Shown here one piece after another: positions 44,230-55,505 of a stretch of 64,000 bases of DNA. The position numbers were made by a program, and so were the translations under genes. Source of the DNA: Cyanodermella asteris (Eukaryota; Ascomycota; Lecanoromycetes; Ostropales; Stictidaceae); NCBI GenBank assembly GCA_900618795.1, contig UYJD01000016.1:186001-250000 (forward strand). Direction: 5' to 3'. Under the pieces are notes generated by a model that was not told where the DNA came from, ran no database searches, and worked only from the letters and a program-made list of their open reading frames with translations. The number at the start of each line of letters is the position of its first letter. Position 1 is the stretch's first letter.

Positions 44230-47111
44230 CTACATCGGCGGATTTGTCCCCATGAAGTTGCCACTAGCGAAGAGATTTGTGTTGGGATCCCCTGCTTGTC
44301 GGGGCAAGCTTATATCACCCGAGTCGACCATATTCTGCAATGTAGGGTCATTTTGCCAATTGACATTCAGCCCGCTGGACATGTCGGGCACGGCAGGAGC
44401 CGGATCATGGTTAGTTGGCATCATCAAAGTGTCGAGTTCCCCCCAGTCAATGTTCTGCGGCATCCCAGTCTGAAAGAAGTTCGCGTACTGAGCAGCAGTC
44501 TCATCGAAGGCATTGCTGTTGAAGTCTTGCACAGCGCGAGCTGCAGCAGCAAGTGCACTGGGCGTAGGCTGCCCACTTGAGGGAGTCGGATACGAAGCTG
44601 AAAATCCTGTTGGGCTTTGTTGGTTGGTACCAGAGCCTTGCCCATGACCTGTGCTTAGCATACCAAGTGTCATGGCAGCTTGTTGCTCTGGTTTCTCTTC
44701 GTCCTGACCTTGATTGTAGGAGCTGCCTTTAGATCCTTGAGAGTACGGATAGCTTTGAGTCATGGCCGCTGCAGGACCAGAGCTCGTACCGAGCTCTAAG
44801 CTGTCCACCTTTCCAAGCATAACCCCAATCACCTCGAAAGCTTTATACGCTTCCATGCTGGAGCTCCGCTGTTCTCCCCAAATGTTTCGTGAGGTGGTCA
44901 ATGCTTCCTTCATTTCAGCCATACGATCATGGCCCCACGTCGCAACGTCCTCATTAGGCCGATCGAGGCTCGCAGCTTGAGCAGAATACCAGAGATCAAG
45001 ACTGACGATTGTTGCCGCAAGTAGAAAATCGTTGGATGCTATAGAAGCATCATACCACGCGAGACCTGGCAGCCTACCACCCGCGCGGCCTTCATACTGC
45101 AATGCAGCCTGGTACTGTAGCAGTTTGATAGCTGAGTCGATGCAGCGGCGACGGTTCTCGCGATATCGCTCGTCTCCACGAGCCTTTGTCAGAAACTCGC
45201 GATGTAGCACACACATTGTTTTATGGTACAGCATGGCAATACTGTAGCGCATATGCAAGCTGGCCGGTTGATCGTTCTGGGTCTCTTCTGTAACGCGGAG
45301 GACACTTGGCATTGTCTGATAGGTGTTCGATAGCTCTGAATCTAGTCGCATGACATCGTCGTGCGACGTCGTTTGTAGTTGTGCGTGCAGATCAAGTATC
45401 TGACTTAAGGTCTTGGTAAGCGAAGCTTGCGCAATCATGTATGTGATTGGGGTGAATTGGCTGGCGGGCCGCGACGCTGGTAGCACGGCGGTTGTCTCAT
45501 CGAATTCTTCGTCGTAGAGATTCGTGGGCATCTGCGTGTCGCAATCTTGCGGACGAACCATGCTCGGAAGCCCGCCTTGCTGGGAGTACATCGTGTCAGA
45601 CATACGAATCCAGGTCCACAATCGTCGTCGCATCTCTCCCATGAAAGGTGTGATACTTCCATAGTGACTGGCATCCCGGTGCAGGCCCATTCTCATTGCA
45701 ATGCGAATGATGATCGCATTGAGCACCCAGACACCGGTATTGGTCTCTTTCGAACGGTGGTATTCACCTCTGCTATGGAGGACAAGGGCTTCAAGGACAT
45801 AAAGTGGTGGCTTAGAGTAGTCGACCAACTGGAGGCACTGTACAGTCAATTGTCGGTAGCGTGTTGCGATGCCTTCCGATCGATTCAAGAATTCGGTGGG
45901 CTCCTGTCCAGCACGTTTGAGGGCTTGCAGAGCTATGCCCATCATAGCGAAGATCTGAGCGACGAAGGCAGGCTCTGCAGCCGACTGGTTGGCCCAGAAG
46001 TTCTCATACTGTGATATCGTCAGTATAAGTCCAACTCATCGCTCTAGCTGAAATTACCGTTCTCTTCCAAGACGGGGGATGGAGAATGTCTGCCACGGTG
46101 TCAGCTCAGTCGTGTGCAAGTACACCGGATACAACATACGGATCATGCGGTCATACTGCTCAAAGTAGACACCAACCAATTTGTCGGCGTGGTCTTTCGG
46201 GGGTAAATCGTTGAGAAGATTATTGAAAACAGGCTGTGGCCCTGCGTTAAGCAAGAACGAGGGCCCTATGCTGGTATTCGCCCCATTGAGACTGTTGTTC
46301 TCCCTTATCTGCTGGATCTGCTCCTCATACTGCTTTTTGTGTTCAATGAAGTAGTTTTTTACCTCATGTATCTAAGGAGGTCAGCGAATTCGAGAAGCCA
46401 ACCACGGGCAGTTAGGTGCTACTCACATCATCCAAAACTGCAGCCCAGTGAGTGTTGCCAATGTACAGCGATTTGTTGTGGTGCACATGCATGACCCCTA
46501 AGGAATTAGTCACCCGCTCAGTCTCACTTTCGGCCTCGGGATGCGCACCATCCATGGCGTCCGTGTTGTCTGTCGTGGTTGATGGCGTGAGCTGGTCCTG
46601 GCCGGAGCCCTGGCTCATCAAGTTCCGGGCGGCAGCCACGGGGCTCATAGGACTTGGCTGAGCAGATGCTTGACTGACTTGATTTTGCTCGGTGACGAGA
46701 TTGAGTACGAGAGCTTCGAGGCGATTGATCCGATCTTGCATATCATCCGGGTTCAGTTGTAGGGGCCCTCTCCCACCACCCTTCCGCCGTGACGTCGCCG
46801 CTGCATACGAACATGATGGAGTATCCCCTCTCTTCACGCAGTTCTCGCACGGCTGAGATCGATTGCACTTCAGTCTGGTAGAGTCAGCTCGGGTTCGTGT
46901 CTTGGAGGTTTACTCAAACTCACTTGCGCTGGCGACATGGCGCGCAGGACAGCGGAATGCGATTTCGCTTCCGTATGATCCGATTTCCATCTGTACTCGG
47001 TCCCAGTCGGGCACCAAGCGGTGTTGGTAGTGGAGGCACTCCTGGATTAGGAGACGGGGCAGCAGACGAGCCAGATGGCGGTGTATTGGGGTTGGCATTT
47101 GGGTTAGCCAT
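44230..47111 (-). CDS. Zn2Cys6 transcription factor with fungal_trans domain
   Basis: Exon 1 (46924-47111) begins MANPNANPNTPPSGSSAAPS and ends in the binuclear cluster, which continues in exon 2 (46427-46874): IPLSCAPCRQRK | LKCNRSQPCENCVKRGDTPS plus C, the six-cysteine Zn2Cys6 pattern. A helix (DDMQDRINRLEALVLNLVTE) for dimerisation follows. Exon 3 (about 46058-46371) and exon 4 (44230-46008) carry the fungal-specific regulatory domain: HADKLVGVYFEQYDRMIRML, the TRYRQLTVQCLQLVDYSKPP region, NAIIIRIAMRMGLHRDASHY and EMRRRLWTWIRMSDTM. The tail is Gln/Ser/Pro/Asn-rich. Total is about 909 residues. At the third intron the only good donor (46057) and acceptor (46009) do not preserve the frame. 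Target genes are unknown. Confidence 0.85.
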
Positions 47112-48160
47112 CTTCAAGGTGAGCTTCGGTATTCACGGAGATAGCTCGACTGGAATTAATATCTCTAATCTCCAGCAGCCAACGACTTTCTTCTCTTTCA
47201 CACCCGAAACAGCAGAACCGAAATTATTTCGGCGAAGTTTGGGCGCCACAACAGCGCGTCCTGGCAGTGGCGATGGCGTGTTGCTCGACTAGCGAGAAAT
47301 GCAGAAGTCGAAAATTCTGCCTGGGTCAGCTTCGCGCGTGTAGTCGTGTCTCTTTGTTTGACACAACCCGAGACTCGACGCGATGAACCCGTATCGATCA
47401 CCTGGCGGGACGGGAAACGATGCCAGGGTTGTAGGTCCTGTGCAGGATCCTCTGTGAACAACAGGGCAATGTTGAGGTCAGGACACCATTCCGAACAACC
47501 TGTCTTAGTCCAACGATACCATCCAGATCACGTGATTCGCGTCTAAAGATGCATACAACTGACAATACGCTGCCGCGCTCTCCCATCTCCGGGAGATGTC
47601 ATCAGACAAATGATCCTGACAAGGAAGGAATCCTGGTTGTCGACGTATACAATCGTCGACAGTGTTTCGCGGACACTACGGCATCGAAGCAGAAGGCCGT
47701 GGACGTTGGTATTGTACAAGGTGGAGTTATTCGATCCACCAGCGAACAACGGCAGAACAGGCATTCTGAGGATACTCTACCCGTATGCTAAATCTATATC
47801 CCCGTCAAGAAGCCATCGAGCGGTGCATTAGCCAACTCGACGTCTTGGTTGCTATCCAACGACTTGTACCGGCGGAATGGTCGCAATGTCACGACACATC
47901 GGGCGGAAAGCTCAATCTCGGTCTGACACGGTCATCATCATCATCATCAAGTACTTAGCACTGAATGTTCTTAATGCAGAAAACGATATTGTAAGAGGCA
48001 TCTTGGAATTGTCCAAAGAGCCTCGTCCAAAACAATCCCCAACGTAAACGCCAATCACCATGACATGAACCGTAGATTGCCTAAACACTATTCCACTGCC
48101 TTCGTAAGTCGTGTATCCTCTTGTATGCGTGGCCTTGCAGGCCCGCTTTACAGTGAACTG
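47112..48160. other. 1-kb region upstream of the Zn2Cys6 gene
   Basis: It holds the promoter of the minus-strand Zn2Cys6 gene and the 3' UTR of the Borealin gene. A (tca)6 microsatellite lies at 47932-47949. No further gene was recognised. Confidence 0.4.
47932..47949 (+). repeat. (tca)6 microsatellite
   Basis: Six uninterrupted tca units. Confidence 0.9.
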
Positions 48161-49213
48161 CTAGCCGCGTTTCCTCAGCACTCTTCTTGTACCTGTCTCA
48201 GCCGGGATGGCTTCTGTCTTCGCTTTGGTCGCCGCTGTTCGTCTTACGCTCGCCGCGGTGCCTGCGGTAGCGGTCGTCTTCTTGGCGGCTGACGCGGCCG
48301 TTCCAGCCCGGCTAGTAGCTCCTCGCCTAACAATTGTTGTTCCTGTGGTTGCGTTTGAGGCATTGCTGCTAGCGCTCGTCGTCCTGGTAGCAGCACTCTT
48401 TGGCGCAGTTCGTGCTGGAGCTGCCCTGGTACTAGCTGTTGTAGCTTTTGTAGCACGTGACGTCGGCACGCGTGTGTTGCTAGCAGCTGTGGCTGGCCGC
48501 GCCGTGGTCGGCTGTCTAAGTGGAGAAGGAATACCAACAGGAGGTTTCAAGGGCGAGACAGGTCGCCCAGCGAAGCCCTTTGCAGGTGAGCCAAATGGGT
48601 TCCGGATGGGCGACTGAGGGAGAGTACGCGAATTGTTGGACTTGGGAGAGAGGATAGTGCTTGGATCTCGCATCGAGCGTGTAGGAGCCGTGTCTGCGCC
48701 GGCTTTGGATCTCTTCTTGGGGTTATCAATAGCTTCATTCTCCTTGTCTGTCGTACTGTCGGCGGCAATCATGATCTCGCTGTTCCTCTTTACACATCTA
48801 GCTCGGGCGGTCTTAGTTGCCTTGGCTGGCTTCATCTCCACCGGCTGCGCTGATGGTGCCTTGGTCCTTGTGGTGGTCTTCTTCGTGACTATTGGTTTGG
48901 CTGGAGACGCCTTGGATACATTGGCAGGGACCGGCCTGGCGGAATCTCTCAATGGCGATCTGACATTGATTGTTTGTTTCCCATCCTCTTCCTGCACGTC
49001 CAGATACTTCTGTAGTAGCTCGCCCATGTTGACCTGGCGCATGCCCTTTGGTATTCGGTATATGCGCAGCTCGAGTTTCGATCTTAGACCTTGAGCGGAT
49101 CGTGCATATTCAGCTCGGAGGCTCCTCGCGCGACGTGTGATCTCACTTTGTAAGTTGTTGATGAGTCGCAGCTTTACAGCTTGGGTGATCGGCTTAGCAC
49201 GCGTTGGCGCCAT
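48161..49213 (-). CDS. NBL1: Borealin-like chromosomal passenger protein (Nbl1 family)
   Basis: One exon encodes 350 aa starting MAPTRAKPITQAVKLRLINN. Residues about 10-60 match the Borealin/Nbl1 N-terminal helix pattern: KLRLINNLQSEITRRARSLR, EYARSAQGLRSKLELRIYRI and PKGMRQVNMGELL. This helix bundles with Survivin (Bir1) and INCENP (Sli15) to place Aurora kinase on chromatin and spindle. The remaining 280 residues are Ala/Thr/Lys/Arg/Pro-rich, disordered, with several SP/TP sites that could be Cdk targets (SPLRDS, LSPKSNN, SPIRNPFGSP). The C-terminus ends RRVLRKRG. Such long basic tails are common in filamentous fungal Borealins, unlike the tiny yeast protein. Confidence 0.78.
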   Translation of the reverse strand: MAPTRAKPITQAVKLRLINNLQSEITRRARSLRAEYARSAQGLRSKLELRIYRIPKGMRQVNMGELLQKYLDVQEEDGKQTINVRSPLRDSARPVPANVSKASPAKPIVTKKTTTRTKAPSAQPVEMKPAKATKTARARCVKRNSEIMIAADSTTDKENEAIDNPKKRSKAGADTAPTRSMRDPSTILSPKSNNSRTLPQSPIRNPFGSPAKGFAGRPVSPLKPPVGIPSPLRQPTTARPATAASNTRVPTSRATKATTASTRAAPARTAPKSAATRTTSASSNASNATTGTTIVRRGATSRAGTAASAAKKTTATAGTAASVRRTAATKAKTEAIPAETGTRRVLRKRG

Positions 49214-49599
49214 GTCGCCGGTGATAGCGCGGTGTGGGTGGATTGCTTAAGGGAGGTCGAATGATGTTCGAAGTATGTCTACTCTCGACGCAACTGAGTT
49301 CGTGATTGTGTGGTGGCTTCAGACCCTACGGGAAAGACGTTGTTCGCGGTGGAACATTGAAGTAAACAATGATCGCGAATCAGTGAAGTGTCGGCGTAAA
49401 TGCCGAAGCTTGGCGTTGAGCTCAGAGCCGCAAGCACCCGCCGCCTCATGCTCGACTGAGCTATAGCCTCTGTCAAGCACGTTGCTGCCAACATCCGCTC
49501 ACTCCTTGTTCGATCAACATTCAGCCATCGCTGAAAGCCTTCACAGAAACCTCTATCTCAGTCATTCTTCGTCCGTGGTAGGCCACCTACGCCGTCAAC
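49214..49599. promoter_or_regulatory. Shared promoter region Borealin / RPN10
   Basis: About 390 bp separate divergent starts. I did not recognise a proteasome-associated control element. Confidence 0.4.
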
Positions 49600-50565
49600 A
49601 TGGTACTCGAAGCAACGATGATAGTGTTCGTCCTCATACTGCTCACATGAGCTGCATAGCTGACAAGAACAGGGTTGACAACAGCGAGAGCAGCCGAAAC
49701 GGTGACTATCTGTGAGTTTACTCGAGACAGATATGACACAATCACTCACACGTTATTCAGGCCATCAAGGTGGGAAGCCCAAGCAGACGCCGTACATACC
49801 CTCTTCCAGGCAAAGACGAACGCGAATCCGGAGTCTTCAGTCGGTCTCATGAGCATGGGCGGGAAAGGTCCAGAGGTTCTGGTTACTCTTACGACGAACT
49901 ATGGTCAGATCCTGGCTGGTATGCACCGAACGAAGATCGGAGGCCATGCACACATGGCAACCGGTATCCAAATCGCAGGTCTCGCCCTCAAGCATAGACA
50001 AAACAAGATGCAACGACAAAGGATTATCGTTTTCTCCTGTTCAAAGGTCTACGAGGAAGAGAAGGAGCTAGTCAAACTGGCGAAGAAGATGAAGAAGAAC
50101 GGTGTCAATGTTGATTTCGTTGTCTTTGGTGATTTGGACCAGTCGGACACGAAGAAGCTTGAGGCGTTCAACGACAGCGTGAAGGGCGGCGATGGGTCAC
50201 ATTGTGCGATCGTTCCACCGGGACCCAGCCTGCTGAGTGACCAGATAACGAGCACGCCCATATTAGGAGGCGGAGGAGAGGCAGAGACCGGTGGAGAAGC
50301 CACAGGCGGAGGACCGTCCGGAGGCGACCCAAGCCAATTCGAATTTGGGGTTGACCCTGACGCAGACCCGGAGCTCGCATTGGCTTTGCGCATGAGTATG
50401 GAGGAGGAACGTGCAAGGCAGGAGAGGGAAAACAAGACTAAGGACGCGGATAAGATGGAGGGTATACCGGAAGAGGGCGGAGAGTCGCAGCCACTATTGG
50501 ACAAAGAGGGTGGTCCGAGCAAGGACAAGAAGGACAAGGACGATGACCAGATGGACACGGCATAG
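49600..50565 (+). CDS. RPN10: 26S proteasome regulatory subunit Rpn10 (ubiquitin receptor)
   Basis: Exons 49600-49625, 49673-49711 and 49761-50565 join in phase (289 aa). The first two tiny exons rebuild the conserved start MVLEATMIVVDNSESSRNGD exactly, which confirms the splice sites. The VWA domain (residues 1-190) includes SSVGLMSMGGKGPEVLVTLT and MATGIQIAGLALKHRQNK. One ubiquitin-interacting motif is visible, DPELALALRMSMEEERARQE (~residues 228-247), followed by a Lys/Asp-rich tail. Rpn10 sits between proteasome base and lid and binds polyubiquitin through the UIM; a single UIM is the fungal state. The Gly-rich linker before the UIM is longer than in yeast. Confidence 0.96.
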
Positions 50566-50831
50566 AGCATAGATGACATTCATGAGCTGAAGAGTGGCGA
50601 TCCTCCAGGCTTCAATTTCGACGTGGCGTGCCTCATTCCCGTGTGGTCGCTTGATCGTAGCATTCCCGGCCTTGCACGCTGCACTTTTTCATGCAAAACC
50701 AAAAGGTTCCTCCGGCGTAGTTCGCTGGCTGTGATTCTGCACCCTGCCTCAAGTCTGTTCAGCGCCCGTGCCCGTGCTCAAGATGGCTTGCCTGGTGGCA
50801 GTGAGTCAAGAGGCTGCTTTCTTCATGCTCT

Positions 50832-51369
50832 TCACTCCCCTCCACTTGTTCTCAACTTGTCGAGATCTTCCAGCAGCTGCAAAATCTCTTCGTCGCTGAT
50901 CTTGTCCACCAAACTCGGAATCAAATGCTTCGCTTGCTGAGCGGCGTCTCCGCCCCCATCTTCCTCCACCTCTGTCGAGATAGCCAAATTCGCCAGCTGT
51001 GATTTCTCAAAGTTCGCAAGCTGTGGCCACTGCTCAAGAATTTGCTCGATGGCGGCGATATTCGCCTCGTTCTTGTAGCGGGCGAAGAGGTTTAAGTAAT
51101 CCATTGTTTTCTTGAAGACTCTAGAAACAATACAAAGTCAGCCTGCTGTCCAATGCGCAGTATTGAACACCCAGAGCGCTGCCATCTTACTCATTATCTT
51201 CCAGCGATCGGTCCGGCCGTACTTGCATGATCTTGGTGATCAGTATCCGTGCCTCGGAATGGGTCAGGCTATGGACGCCGTCAAACTCCCCGAGCTTGAG
51301 CTCCTGCGCGGCTTCTTCGTCGCCACCAGGCTCCTCGCGGGCACGTGTGGTAGGGGCAGTAGAAGACAT
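50832..51369 (-). CDS. RPB4: RNA polymerase II subunit Rpb4
   Basis: Two exons, 51191-51369 and 50832-51120, separated by a 70-bp intron, give 155 aa. It starts MSSTAPTTRAREEPGGDEEA; an open frame upstream of this ATG lacks conservation. Typical Rpb4 segments follow: AAQELKLGEFDGVHSLTHSE, ARILITKIMQVRP, FKKTMDYLNLFARYKNEANI, and the C-terminal HRDC-like part LVDKISDEEILQLLEDLDKL. Rpb4 pairs with Rpb7 to form the stalk of RNA polymerase II. The non-conserved linker of yeast Rpb4 is absent, as in most fungi. It is head to head with TRS23. Confidence 0.93.
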
Positions 51370-51682
51370 CGTAATCTGACTCTTGTCGGAGCGACAAGGT
51401 TGGCATGCGCAAAAAGAGTGATGCGCAGCCGAAAGGGCGCGTCGGAATAGGTGAAGGGATGTCTTTGTCGCCAAATGCGGCGGCGGGAAGATGCCTGTCC
51501 CGCCGCTACTTTATAGTTTCACAACTTGTGCTCAATGCTTGTCCACCAACACTCACGACCAATGAAAACGAGACGACCGGTTCCGAGAGCAGGCTACTAG
51601 AGGCGCTCTGCACTGAACATCAGACTCTACGTGGAGAATGCATGGAATGCCGAGTAACACATAATCGAGATCAACGTTCAGC
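51370..51682. promoter_or_regulatory. Shared promoter region RPB4 / TRS23
   Basis: About 310 bp separate the divergent genes. No clear element was recognised. Confidence 0.35.
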
Positions 51683-52270
51683 ATGTGCGTACAGACAATG
51701 CCAACATATTCGAGCTCGGCCTAACATATTGCCAGGGTGGTCTACTCGCTTCTTATAATCAACAAAGCTGGTGGCTTAGTCTACAATCGCACCTTCAGCG
51801 AGACCCTCGGCAAACTAAGCACGAATGACTACCTCGTCCTTGCGGGCACTTTCCATGGGGTCCACGCCATAACCCGTTCACTCACTCCATCCGCAATCAC
51901 CTCTAACCTAGCGTCCCAGCTCGACGCACCACTCCAACCATCCTCGGGCAAACAATCTCAGCAGCCTCCACCTGTGCCGAGAGCCGTCGATCCGTCGGCT
52001 CCGTCTCCAGCGGCAGCTGTGAGAGCTCAATTATCTGGGATCGAGGTTCTAGAGACCGGCCTGTTCCGATTGACATGCTTTCAGACGGTATCTGGGACCA
52101 AGTTTTTGCTGTTTACAGAGCCGACACAGCCAAATGTAGAGGCTATCATGAGGAAGGTCTATGAGCTATATGCGGATTATGTGATGAAAAATCCGTTCTA
52201 TCAGTTGGAGATGCCGATTCGGGCGGATACCTTCGACAGACATCTGACCGCTTTCTTACGGGCAAAATGA
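51683..52270 (+). CDS. TRS23: TRAPP complex subunit Trs23 (TRAPPC4)
   Basis: The conserved frame begins VVYSLLIINKAGGLVYNRTF at 51737, with no ATG in the exon. A 51-bp intron (51685-51735, gtgcgtacag...gccag) joins the 'at' at 51683-51684 to the 'g' at 51736, making ATG GTG GTC TAC, the conserved MVVYSLLI start. Unspliced, the ATG at 51683 would read in frame into a TAA. The 178-aa product has the sybindin/longin fold; a Pro/Ser/Gln-rich loop (about residues 66-100) separates the first strands from GIEVLETGLFRLTCFQTVSG and TKFLLFTEPTQPNVEAIMRK. Trs23 is a core TRAPP subunit and part of the GEF site for Ypt1/Rab1 at the Golgi. Confidence 0.9.
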
Positions 52271-52542
52271 GCATGCGTCATTGCACGACAGTTCGTTCAA
52301 CGTGAGAACGGTGAGTGCTACACGCTGGTGACTGCTGTCGGCACTGCCTGCTTGGAAACCGATATGCTCACATTTCAAGCATTATTGTGTGATTTCGCAT
52401 CATGCCACTCCCAAGGAACTCAGTAGCTTCAATTTTCCTATATCGCGTCGATTCAACTCTAGCTTGACATGATAGCGGACATGATCGAACCGTGTGCGAA
52501 GTCCATTTCTCTCGAATGGACTCGGGTCCAGTCCTCGCTTGT

Positions 52543-55505
52543 TCAGTAATCCAGCTCGCCACCCGCTCCCGAGCCCACGGCATCGAGGTCTTCGTACGAC
52601 TTGAGGCTTCTGCCTTGGACAGCCTCCTTAGGACCCATCGTCGCTCCATCGCCCCATCGACCGCCACGCATACCTTGACCAGCTCCCATTTGAGCCCCGG
52701 ACATCGACGCGGGGACGCCGTATCTGGGCTGTCGGCGGTCGTAAGGCCCAGCTGGGCGAACTCCCGACATGCTTCCACGTCCCCGGCGCATTGGACCAGC
52801 GGAATGCATGCCGTTACCTGCCATCAAAGGCTGGCCCATCATACCGCCGGGCATACCCAGCACGGGCGCGCCGTAGCCCATTCCGTAGCCGGCGCCAGGC
52901 AATCCGCCAGATATGCCCAGCATCGGTGGCATATGCTGTTGCAGACTAAAGCCACGAGGCGTGCCTGCTTGCATCCCAGAATTGACTGTCGGAAAATGGC
53001 CGTTTGAGGTCGCGTCAGACCTCGACGGCGCGATGTGTGCAGGATCAAGAACATAATTGTTAACGAGCCCGATCTGTGTCAGGTTAGCGATGATCTGAAC
53101 ATATCGAAGGGCTGTCCTTACGTCGTTCTTCATATTTTCAAAAAACTCGGCGTGACGTTTCTCCACGTGCTTTCTCCAGAATGTTTCACCTTTGAAGAGC
53201 TTGGTACAGTCCGGAACCTTGCAGCGATATTTCGCTTCGTCTTCCCGCTTGACAAATTTTCGCAGTTCTTCATCCAGTCCCTCTTCGGCGGGCACTCCAC
53301 CCAGCTTCCTCAAATCGACATTCTCTGGCTCAAGAATCTGTAAAATCTTCTCCTCAAAAGTTTTCACCCAGTTGAAGGCACGCTGTAATTGCTGCTCGTT
53401 TTTGCTCTTCGCGCCCCGTCCGCCAGATCTTTCTGCAACTGGCGAAATCGGCTCTCCGTCGTCGCCAGCATTTGACTCCCGGCGCTGTAATTGGAACTTT
53501 TCGCCTTTTGCAGAAGCTCGCGCAGCTTCTTTAGCAGCTGTGCTGAGACTGGCCTTTGGTCGGCGAAGGTGACCTCCGGGGCACTTGCGAGTCAATTCGT
53601 GGATCGAATCGCACTCGAAGACGCAGAAAAAGCAGAAATTGTACACACGACGGAGATACTCCACAAGCAAGTCAAGAGTCTTTTTCTGAACCAGGAGCTC
53701 CTCGTCATCGGTCTCTTCTTCGTAGGCGCCTTCTTCTTCTTCCTCACCTTCCTCCCCTTCGCTCATCTCACCATTTTCGCGTGCAGCATCTTCGTCCATG
53801 GCGTCGTTGTCACTTCCCTTAGATTTTGTCTGCCTTGACTTCTTGGCGGCACTCAGTTCCTCGTACTGCGCCCGAAGAGAACCATTTTCGCGGAGCTGCT
53901 CGACTTTCGCCACGACCTCGTCGACACCATGGGCGTCGGCATCGTTCTCATCATCAAGCTTGTTGGCCAAGCGTTTCGCAAGTTCGACATCTCGGTTGAT
54001 TCGTTCCGGTGCCGAGAACAGGTCCCACAGTGCCTTCTTGCGGGGGTCTTTCGGAGGGAGGTGAACGCCGACGTGGCAAGTGAAGTTCCCTTTCTCTTCA
54101 TCGATGATTGCTTTGCCGTTTATGGCCTCAAGAGCTTTCTCGGCAGTTGTAAGCGAGCCAGCTTTCTTAGCCTTTTCGCCATCTTCGACGATGCCATCCT
54201 CCTCATTGACCATCTCGTCACGATCCATTGAAATGTCTCCTTCTGGCGCCGGATGAAGCATAATCCATCCCATACGGTAACACTTCTTCTGCGGGTTGGG
54301 ATCGCTCAAGCTGAGCCACTTGAACCCGCCTTCGCCGTCTCCGAGATGTTCCTTGCAAAATTCTTCGATTTTGTGCCTCGCCACCATTGGAGCTAATGTC
54401 TTGATGAGAAGCGCAGGGTGTTGGGCTGCGTCATCACGAAGGTCCCCGCCACGACTTGGTACGAGGTCACCAACTCCCAGCACCTCTGAAGCGCCGACGG
54501 TCTCGCCTTCCTCCCGTTCCATGACGCCTCCAGCGCCATTGCTTTCGTTCTTGTAAATGCCTTCGAGCGTGAAGCTGTCGAAGAGGCCCTCGGCAAGATC
54601 TTGCTTCCAGCGCTGAAGTGGTTCGCCACGAAAGTCCATCAGACGTTTGCGGAGAGGGTTCCGCACATCCTGTACATAGCGTTCTCGGAACCATTCTTGG
54701 TTCTTGTGAGCCAGGACGAAAGTCCTTGCCATTTTCGCTTGCAGCTCTTCTTTATAAGTGTCATAACCGGCCTGAATTTGAGCGCGTTCCTTTTCCCTGC
54801 CTTCTTTCGAATCGTCCTTTGCAGGACGGCGGCGCCCAGTCTTCGAGAATTCCTCATCCTCTTTGACGTTTTGCTCTTGCCGCCACCACTCGGCGAAGAA
54901 GTTAAAACCCACCTGGTAATCCAAGTGAAGGGGGTTTGGCATCACATTGACGCGGATCTGGGGAGGGTCTTGACCAGGCACATAGCGATCGATAGCAGGA
55001 GGCGTTCCGGCGCGGCGCCGGTCATCGCGGTCCCTGGGTGGATAATCTCGGCGTCTGTAGTCCTCCCGGCGGCCCGAGGGCTGATACCTGTCGATCGCGG
55101 TTGGGGAGCGAGATCTGTTCCTTCCTCCACGAGGCGGTCGCCGTTCATAGGGATCTGTAACTTGTCAGTATACAAACTAAACAAGACTTCCCAGAGGTGG
55201 GACCGAGGTCCGAATGTCTGCAGGAGGCTTGTTCGCGGGACTCATTGTACCATCACCACAATGCATGCGACTATTGGCTCGGTTGACCGGCTCGATCGCG
55301 TTGAAGTGACGACTTTGTCTCTGGCTCAAAGAACGAGGAGGAATGAAATGGCATGTTCCCAGTTGAATGAGCAAATGGAATATCAGCGCTCACCTGGTGA
55401 TCGACGACGCCGGGTATCGGTGGGCCAGGCGTCCCTTGGATTCTCAGCGCCGTCCCATCGTGGCTCTGCGCGCGCGTCCATTGGCGAACGTTGATCGTAG
55501 TCCAT
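52543..55505 (-). CDS. ARS2: Ars2/Serrate-like RNA-processing protein
   Basis: Exons 55394-55505, 53122-55154 and 52543-53073 join in phase (891 aa). The first exon encodes MDYDQRSPMDARAEPRWDGA and ends RRRRSP; after a 239-bp intron the Arg-rich RS-like leader continues to DRYVPGQDPPQIRVNVMPNP. Next are the SERRATE/Ars2 N-terminal block (LHLDYQVGFNFFAEWWR and FVLAHKNQEWFRERY), an acidic middle region, the C2H2 finger CKVPDCTKLFKGETFWRKH (about residue 680) and LVNNYVLDPAHIAPSRSD, then a Gly/Met/Arg-rich tail. Ars2 links the nuclear cap-binding complex to RNA decay and processing; fission yeast Pir2 also acts in heterochromatin. The 48-bp intron 53074-53121 is a multiple of three without a stop, so it can be mistaken for coding sequence. 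Confidence 0.9.

Noticed and set aside
48207-49094. Hydrophobic Ala/Val-rich plus-strand frames opposite the Borealin gene
   Set aside because: Complement of the Ala/Thr/Arg-rich tail; apparent membrane protein is an artefact of GC-rich antisense codons.
50049-50579. 176-codon Ser/Pro-rich minus-strand frame opposite RPN10
   Set aside because: Shadow of the RPN10 coding sequence; the plus-strand product is unambiguous.
54601-55494. 297-codon plus-strand frame opposite ARS2
   Set aside because: Antisense shadow of ARS2 exons and first intron; no family resemblance.
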